Below are positions 57,532 through 64,000 of a DNA stretch of 64,000 bases, in pieces. The stretch lies in NCBI GenBank assembly GCA_004835665.1, contig RBKR01000018.1:248001-312000 (forward strand), read 5' to 3'. The stretch is from Phoma sp. XZ068 (Eukaryota; Ascomycota; Dothideomycetes; Pleosporales; Didymellaceae). The notes beneath the pieces are model-generated. The model worked only from the letters and a program-made list of their open reading frames with translations. It ran no database searches and was not told where the DNA came from. Every line of letters starts with the position of its first letter. Position 1 is the stretch's first letter. Made by a program: the position numbers and the translations under genes.

Positions 57532-58111
57532 GTTGGGTATGTGCACGAAGAGAGAGAAGCGATTGAAGATGCTATGATAATGGATGATGATCAGACTCGG
57601 TGTCGTAGATTAATATATATGCGTCCGCTGTACTGGTGCAACTTAGATACGGCCCTTGTTCTGATAGCACACGCGCACTGGGAATCTGGGGAGAGTGGGT
57701 TGAGCTCCACTCCCCCACTGTATCGGGGTAGATAGTGAAGCTGTGAGTCGCGGGCCATTGCTCCAATGTGGACAGGAGTCAGGGTTGATACGCCGATACC
57801 CCGGTTCACAAGGCGAGGAACGTGGTAAGGAGAATTGCCAATCTGCCAGAAACTTCCGATCGAACGATATCAACCCGGTATCTCGGTATCTTAGTTGCGA
57901 TAAACAGTCCATCGCAAACATGGTCCGAATTTTTGTCACACATGCACTTCCCACGCCTGCGCGGCCGGGCAGGCGACAAATGACCTACGGCGCGAGCTCG
58001 GCAAGTGTGCCGAAGTAACCACATTGGGCAGTTTGAGGGTAACCATCTCTACCTGTCACAAAGTCTGGGCATTTCAGGAATTGATTCGACACATTTTGAT
58101 TTTTTTTATCT
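57532..58111. other. Intergenic, permease promoter and hydrolase 3' flank
   Basis: About 580 bp; contains a TGATAA motif at 57575-57580 and no supported gene. Confidence 0.45.
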
Positions 58112-59255
58112 CTACAAGGGCTTTTCTTTCAGCTTAAGCCCTGCTTCGGCTGGCATCAGAGCTCCCTCAGATGGAGCGTTTTTCTTCTTGAATTCATCGG
58201 CTATCTCCTCCATCGTGACGAATTCCACGCCTTCATGCTTCATGAAGTGTTCGATGAGTCTGAGACATGATTAGAGACTTGGAACTTCAACAGTTGCGTG
58301 CAGAGGCTTACCTTTCGTGCATGAGCAACAGATGTGGTCTTCCAGAAACATCCGGATGGATCGTAATTGGCTATGAATACATGTCAGCATGTGCAATACA
58401 GCTCGCAACACAGGGATAAAGACTTACGAAGATGAACTCGTCATGCTCTCTGTAGAAATAGTCGAAGTGATCGCGCCACAAGTCCTCAGTATCTCTTGCA
58501 TTAACGAAACCATGGCTGTTGGGTGAGTCCTTGATAAACATATGCGGTGGCAGGTCGTCCAGATACCAGTTCGCTGGTATTTCAACCAGACCAGTGTCTT
58601 GACCTTTAACTAGCGGCTTCATCCATTCTTTAGCTTTCTTGCTGTAGTCGATCTTGGTCCAAGAGTCACCAGTCCTCAGGTAATATGCTTGACAATCGTG
58701 ATGGCTCATGCTGTGGTCATACTCGATGCCATACGAAAGCAATAATTCGGCACCCTCACGGCTAGTCTCCCACCTGCGCGATACTGAGTGTCGTATCAAA
58801 GGATTTCAATTGTAATGACTTACCATGGTGCCACACTGCCTCGAGGCGGTTTACCAGCGAAGTCAGTCAACATGCGATACGTCTTGTCAAGGATGTCTCG
58901 TTGCTGATCGATAGTCATATCGACCGGATTCTCGTGGCTGTACCCATGCAACCCAATCTCGTGTCCAGCATCGCGTACTGCTGCCATGTCTTCAGGGAAT
59001 GTCTCCAAACTGTGACCAGGTATGAACCAAGTAGTTCGGATATTGTACTAATTGGAGTCAGTTTCCATCTTTAGAAAGCACGAAAAGGGCACATACTTTC
59101 TTGAACATCTTCAGAAGACGCTGTGTGCCTATAGTACCAGCAAATAAGCCTCGACTAATATCGCTGGTACTGTCTTCGCCGCCATACGATCCAAGCCACC
59201 CAGAGACAGCATCAACATCCACTCCATAGGAAATTAGAACGCGCTTCTTGCCCAT
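58112..59255 (-). CDS. Polysaccharide-deacetylase-fold hydrolase (PuuE/HpPgdA/imidase-like)
   Basis: Exons (minus) 59255-59097, 59047-58824, 58773-58428, 58370-58312 and 58259-58112 give 311 residues. NodB-fold signatures are ISYGVDVDAVSGWLGSYGG (metal-binding Asp), TTWFIPGHSLE and the H-x-x-x-H metal pair in LHGYSHENP; LVEIPANWYLDDLP and ITIHPDVSGRPHLL complete the barrel. No signal peptide or membrane span, so it is cytosolic and unlikely to work on wall chitin. This subgroup includes allantoinase-like PuuE, H. pylori PgdA and bacterial cyclic-imide hydrolases, all cleaving C-N bonds. An imidase-like role is therefore favoured here, supported by the neighbouring amidase, but the substrate is unproven. 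Confidence 0.82.
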
Positions 59256-59464
59256 AGTGATGAATTGTGAAAGTGCAAAGCGGAGAAGATGTACATGTAA
59301 CGAGTGTGTTGAGACACTGGACGTGAAATTTGATAGAATCAATTCAAACGGCTAGGACGGTACTTGTCGCTCTTATTACGATATTATCCATGTTGCGGGG
59401 GAGCTTCACTATGGAATTGTTTGGACCCGAAAGCGGGGTGTCTCCACATTTGGCCATAGATGCG

Positions 59465-59476
59465 CTTATCTTATCT
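59465..59476 (-). promoter_or_regulatory. Tandem GATA-factor motif
   Basis: CTTATCTTATCT on the plus strand reads AGATAAGATAAG on the minus strand, two overlapping HGATAR sites. It lies in the 357 bp divergent promoter between the hydrolase (start 59255) and the alcohol dehydrogenase (start 59613). Paired HGATAR sites are the established target of AreA/NIT2 nitrogen-metabolite activators. Confidence 0.5.
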
Positions 59477-59612
59477 CGACCCCAACTTGACTTACTCCAA
59501 CTTTCAAGACCTTGCACTCCAATACTCACATCTCGGAGCAACCAGGCATATTATCTGTCATGGCATCTTCACAGCCGTTGGGCACATTGTTTCAACCACA
59601 TCAACTTTCATC

Positions 59613-60791
59613 ATGGCCGGGCAAATGAAAGCTGCACAAATTGTGGAGGTAATTTGACGTCATTGATATAATAGGAAGGTACTGACCTTGATCGCAGTAC
59701 GATAAGCCTTATCAGCTCTGCGAGAGTCCCATACCTACGTGCGGCGAGCGTAATCTCCTGGTTCAAGTTTATGCTGCTGGATTTTGTCATTCAGATCTCC
59801 AGGTTCTGCAAGGCCAGTTTCCAGCTAGCCTGCCAATGATCCCTTCTCACGAACCAGCTGGTAAGATTGTGCAGGTTGGCACCCAAGTCCAAGGCAACTG
59901 GAAAGTTGGTGATCGTGTTGGGGTCTTGAACTTCAAGAATTCATGTCGGCAATGTGTAGGATGTCAACAGCATATGAGGAGGTTGACACGCACCGATCCC
60001 CGATTCTGTGAAAAGAGGCAGATGGCTGGTTTCAAGCATGATGGTGCATTTGCAGAGTACATGTTGGCTGATCCTGAGACTACTGTCCATCTCCCTGAAG
60101 GGATCACGTTTGAACAAGGAGCTCCTTTGATGTGTGCTGGAGTATGTGGTCCTCGCTATTTAAAAATGTACGCCTCACGTTCAATGCTGACTGTGTCAAG
60201 GCTACTGCTTGGGGTGCGTTACGGAAGTTGAGACCGGATGTCAAGAGTGGCGAAGCAGTTGCTATCGTAGGTATTGGAGGTGTTGGACATCTTGCAGTAC
60301 AGTTCGCGAAGGCAATGGGTTTCCGCACCGTCGCCATCGACAACCGTGAAGAAGGTCGACAACTAGCTTTGGAGGTTGCTGATCATCTGAAGCCGGACCT
60401 TGTAGTCGACTCCACAGCCAGCGACGCAGATGAAAGGATCCTAGAGTTCACTTCAGGTGAAGGACTTACTGGCATTGTAGTCTGCACTGATTCGATTACT
60501 GCAAACGCATGGAGTCTTCAGCAGTTGGGTAACAAAGGCATCATGGTACCGCTAGGTCTACCGAAGGACCAGTGGCAGTTTGACTCTGAGGCTATGGTGT
60601 TTAGAGAGCTAGTCATTAAAGGCAGCTATGTCTCAAGTGCAGAAGAGGCAGAGCTCATGTTCAAAGTTGTGGCCGAGAACAAGATCTCGTCACACCTGAC
60701 CACGTTGCGTTTCGATCAGATTCCCAGTCTCGTGGACATGTATCTGCATAAGTCGATGAAAGGTAGGTTGGTAATACAAATAGCTCAATAG
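59613..60791 (+). CDS. Zinc alcohol dehydrogenase (Adh-type, class with DPRFC loop)
   Basis: Exons 59613-59648, 59698-60141 and 60201-60791 give 356 residues. A medium-chain dehydrogenase: catalytic-zinc Cys in GFCHSDLQ, HEPAGKI, structural-zinc loop C-x2-C-x2-C then DPRFCEKR, HDGAFAEYM, PLMCAG/ATAWGALRK across an intron, and the NAD-binding AIVGIGGVGHLAVQFAKAMG. The extended spacing before the fourth zinc Cys is a feature of a fungal subgroup related to Adh1-type enzymes rather than an error. It would oxidise a small alcohol or reduce an aldehyde produced by, or feeding into, the neighbouring hydrolases; the substrate is unknown. Same strand as the amidase 284 bp downstream. Confidence 0.88.
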
Positions 60792-61075
60792 ATCTTTCAG
60801 TAGAAAAGATGTAGCAATTGGATTGTCCACAATGTTTTGTGGGGACGAAATTGGCTAGTGGAGGCATTGTTGGGGTTAATTGGAGTGTTGGAGTAATGAT
60901 CGGCCCGGTGTGACATGATGACTTCGCGCAACAACTTCGCGATCAGATGCAGCTACGTACGTAATCCTATCTCGGCTAGGTATCCTATATCTTTCCGACA
61001 ATAGTAGAGTGTACTCGTAATTAGACTGTACATATCCTTCTCGCACAGCACAATCAAGCACACAAGTCGTCCACC

Positions 61076-62806
61076 ATGTCAGTCTTCTTCGATTCACCAA
61101 TAAGGTACGTGATATTTCGATCACGCTTACTGAACTTATCTCTAACTATCTATGAAGCGAGGATTTGGTTGCCGAAGGTGAAGCAGAAGTGCTCCTCGCA
61201 AATATTGGCATTGATCAAGGCATCGCGGCTGAAGAATCAAGTGAATATCGGCAACTGCTAGCAGCTGTACACGATGTTGCGGAACACATCCTTGGGCTTC
61301 CAGATTATGTCATTCGACCAGATGTTGAGACATATCCTCGTGAGCAACTATATCGTCCTGTTGGAGATGAACAGGATTTTGGGAATGCCTGGGCGCACAA
61401 ATTCTTGATTCGCGGTAACTCCAGTGGCGGTGTCCTGAGCGGAAAAACGCTATGCCTAAAAGATAATGTGGCAGTTGCAGGCGTTCCACAGTTTTTTGGC
61501 ACAGATGCTATACCTGCATGGACTCCAGAAGCCGATGCCACCGTGGTCAAGAGGGCATATGAAGCTGGCGCAGATATTGTAGGAACGACAATCTGCGAAA
61601 ACTTCTGCAACTCTACATCATCATTTACCAGCGCCCAAGGGACAGTTCACAATCCTTATGCACAAGGGTATTCTGCTGGTGGCAGTACATCAGGTGGTTC
61701 TGCTGTGGTCGGCGGCGGCTTAGTCGATATCGCTATTGGAGCTGACCAAGGAGGGAGCATCAGGGTTCCGTCATCATTCTGTGGATGTAAGTAATAGGGG
61801 TAATTTTGCAATATCAGGGCTAACTATACCCCTAGGCGTTGGGCTAAAGCCTACACATGGCTTGGTTCCATATACAGGGATTTCTAGCGGCGACTCCATT
61901 AACGATCATGCTGGTCCAATTGCTAGAAACGTTACAGATGTTGCATTGTGTTTAGATGCCATCGGCGGAAGAGATGATTTCGACGACAAAACATTAGGCG
62001 CTCCTGCGCATGGCTCGACACAGTATGCGAAAAGTCTGCACCCCTCTGTGGCAGGCATGAAAATTGGAGTTCTGACAGAAGGATTTGAGCATCGCCTCGT
62101 CAATACGCAGGTGAAGGCTACAGTACTCGAAGCTGTGAAGTCTTTCGAGAAATTAGGCGCCACAGTACAAGAAGTGTCACTCCCCTTACATCTGGAAGGG
62201 CCAGCTATTTGGACTATTCAACAACGCATCGCGGGAACACTAGGAATGATGGGATACGCACATGGGAGGCGGGGCCTATTTTCCACAAAATATGAAAATG
62301 CACGCCGACCTTGGACCAATGAAACATTCCAGAAGCTGTTTCCATCGACGAAGAATACCATCATTAACGGGCTTTCCTTGATGCAGAATTACCCAGGCCT
62401 CTACGTTAAGACCATGAACGTCGCACAGCAAATAAGAGATGCATACGAGAGATTGTTCAAGGAGTACGACCTCATTGTCATGCCGACGACACCATTTGTA
62501 GCCCCTGCAAACGTGGACTGGAAGAGAGGCGATCCACCGATGGAGGCTCTGAAACCAAGCATGGGGATCACCACAAACACAGCTATTTTCGATGTCACTG
62601 GACATCCAGCAATGTCACTTCCTGTCGGGTTCGCACCTGCAAAGGAAGACGCCAGTATCATGCTTCCCGTAGGAATGCAGCTTGTTGGTGGTTTATGGCA
62701 GGAACAGAAGATTCTTGACGCAGCCTTCGCGTGGGAATCAGCTAACGATTGGAAGACATTTGGTGGCAACGGCACTCTGAGTTTACAGATGCCTCCAAAG
62801 CTATAG
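61076..62806 (+). CDS. Amidase-signature-family amidohydrolase
   Basis: Exons 61076-61104, 61158-61786 and 61836-62806 give 542 residues. It hydrolyses a carboxamide to the acid and ammonia. The Ser-cisSer-Lys triad is visible: Lys in KTLCLKDNVAV, cis-Ser in SAGGSTSGGSA and nucleophile Ser in GADQGGSIRVPSSFCG (glycine-serine-rich signature). GLKPTHGLVPYTG and DHAGPIARNVTDVAL follow as usual. The C-terminal third (MPTTPFVAPANVDW; FDVTGHPAMSLPVGF) closes the fold. No signal peptide, so it is intracellular. It follows the dehydrogenase on the same strand and converges on the SDR gene 134 bp away. An AGATAG (HGATAR) motif lies at 60967-60972 in its promoter. Confidence 0.92.
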
Positions 62807-62940
62807 ATGGTCCGTTTCAATTTAGCTTGTAGACCAATACGCCGCTCAACTACGATAAATCTAGGTAATCAACAAACCCTTGAGAGCGATGTGCTTTACC
62901 GAATATAATCAGCCGTGAACAGCTTAATTTGAATTATCTT

Positions 62941-63849
62941 TCAATTGATCGTATAACCTCCATCTACAACTAATGCATGGCCCTGAATGAACGATGCTTG
63001 AGTAGAGCACAGGAACAAAACTGCATTCGCCACCTCCTCTGGTGTGCCCATTCGCTTCATCGGGGCTATATTGATAGCTGGCTTCAGTGCTTCGACCATC
63101 TCGGGAGATGTTGTTGTCATGGGAGTCTCAATGACGCCTGGACAGACACAGTTCACTCTGATTCCATCGTCGGCGTAGTCAATTGCATTCGCACGTGTTA
63201 AGTGGATGATGGCAGACTTCGATGCGCAGTATGCGGCTTTACCGAAGATGTTAGCTTGGACTGTGTCAGTGGTAGTTCCTCGACTTACCGGCACCCGGCC
63301 TGGCAACGATACCGAGCTGACTCGCAATGTTGACAATGGAGCCTCTCTGTCCAGGCTGCTCTGATAGCGGTTCCTGTTTCAGCATATTCCTCAATTGAGC
63401 TCTTGAGCTCAACCACGACCCTCTATAATTGATATTATTGAGTCGGTCGAACGCGTCCATCGTCATCTCAACAGATTTTACTGGCTTGCCTCCAAGAACA
63501 CCGGCGCAGTTTACTGCGTAATCAAGTCTTGTGAATTTGGAGGTGGCCTCATCGGTAAAAGCGTCAACAAACTTTTCATCTGCGATATCTCCCGCTTGAT
63601 CGAAGACTTTGACGGATGGATCGATAGATAAGATGGCATCTTTGGTCTGTCTTAAAGTGTCGGGGTTGATATCAGTAATTGCGATTTTGGTGCATCCAGA
63701 ACGGGCGAAGCCTTTCGCGACTGCAGCACCAATTCCTTGATAGCTGTTAGTTTCAACAGTTGCACACAGATAATCGAGGGTACATTACCAGTTCCGCCAG
63801 CCCCAGTGATAACGGCGACACCAGGTAGTTTCCTCCAAATCGATGCCAT
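62941..63849 (-). CDS. Classical short-chain dehydrogenase/reductase
   Basis: Exons (minus) 63849-63789, 63735-63289 and 63236-62941 give 267 residues. The NAD(P)-binding glycine motif TGAGGTGIGAAVA spans the first junction. Asp in ITDINP after strand 2 suggests NAD preference; NCAG, the catalytic Ser in NIASQLG, Tyr/Lys in YCASK, and PGVIETPM complete the classical SDR set. The second intron (63237-63288, 52 bp) was placed at GGTAAAG|CC, which restores the typical PGAAAYCASK; a nearer CAG would leave a 28 bp intron. A C-terminal VVDGGYTIN is normal. Probably an alcohol or hydroxy-acid oxidoreductase of the neighbouring catabolic genes. Confidence 0.92.
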
Positions 63850-64000
63850 GGTTGTGGAATCAAGTGAATGTCTGGAATATCCCCAAAGCAACTGTCGATA
63901 ATTGCAGTGGTATCTAAGGAAGTTTCGGCACTCCGATTAGTTAGCATGACGTGTGGCAGCAACGTGCTCTCTGTCGCATCGGTCGGACCAATGTATATTG

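Noticed and set aside
58112..59255. Secreted chitin deacetylase
   Set aside because: The fold fits, but there is no signal peptide or chitin-binding module and the motif spacing is that of the PuuE/HpPgdA-like cytosolic group.
62941..63336. SDR C-terminal part read straight through 63237-63288
   Set aside because: The stretch has a good donor, branch and acceptor, and its removal restores the catalytic Tyr region to the family pattern; read-through inserts unrelated residues.

Overview
The window looks like a chromosomal segment of a filamentous ascomycete (Pezizomycotina; most likely a dothideomycete, Pleosporales by overall character, which is inference). Introns are numerous and mostly 47-75 bp, with GT..AG borders and CTAAC/CTGAC branch sites. 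Both strands are dense with ordinary eukaryotic housekeeping genes, mixed with secreted plant-cell-wall hydrolases. I rebuilt exon-intron structures by hand, requiring every junction to keep frame; the exon coordinates are in the entries. No CRISPR array, convincing tRNA/rRNA gene or intact transposon was seen.

Layout. 1-6.9 kb: S-adenosylmethionine decarboxylase (SPE2) with a long leader carrying a small uORF, then decayed repeats, a two-exon orphan gene and a secreted GH10 xylanase. 7-12.1 kb: a TMEM16-type scramblase/channel, a DUF2293 protein and an NmrA/isoflavone-reductase-like protein with an elaborate palindrome in its promoter. 12.2-19.8 kb: the most unusual part, three head-to-tail minus-strand genes for secreted proteins of one family I do not recognise. 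The first carries two copies of the module, so the locus holds four. 20.5-28 kb: a polyol-dehydrogenase-like enzyme convergent with a secreted GH43 hydrolase, the splicing factor YJU2, a 2.5 kb gene-poor gap, and a second GH10 enzyme with an altered glycone-binding motif.

28.3-50.1 kb is mainly housekeeping: APC/C subunit CDC16, two fungal hypotheticals, a mitochondrial PDK/BCKDK-type kinase, a USP7/Ubp15-type deubiquitinase, a p24 cargo receptor, an orphan proline/glutamine-rich protein behind a doubly spliced leader, gamma-tubulin complex protein GCP5 and a GT15 mannosyltransferase. 51-52 kb holds a 55-residue membrane-protein ORF whose stop overlaps the stop of a convergent AT-hook gene.

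53.2-63.9 kb is metabolic: acetoacetyl-CoA synthetase (with a probable GC-AG intron), an Mtr-type neutral amino acid permease, then a compact group made of a polysaccharide-deacetylase/imidase-like hydrolase, a zinc alcohol dehydrogenase, an amidase and an SDR. A tandem GATA motif lies in the central divergent promoter. Together these suggest a nitrogen-scavenging catabolic cluster (inference). The secreted four-module family and this putative imide/amide cluster are the best candidates for undescribed biology.
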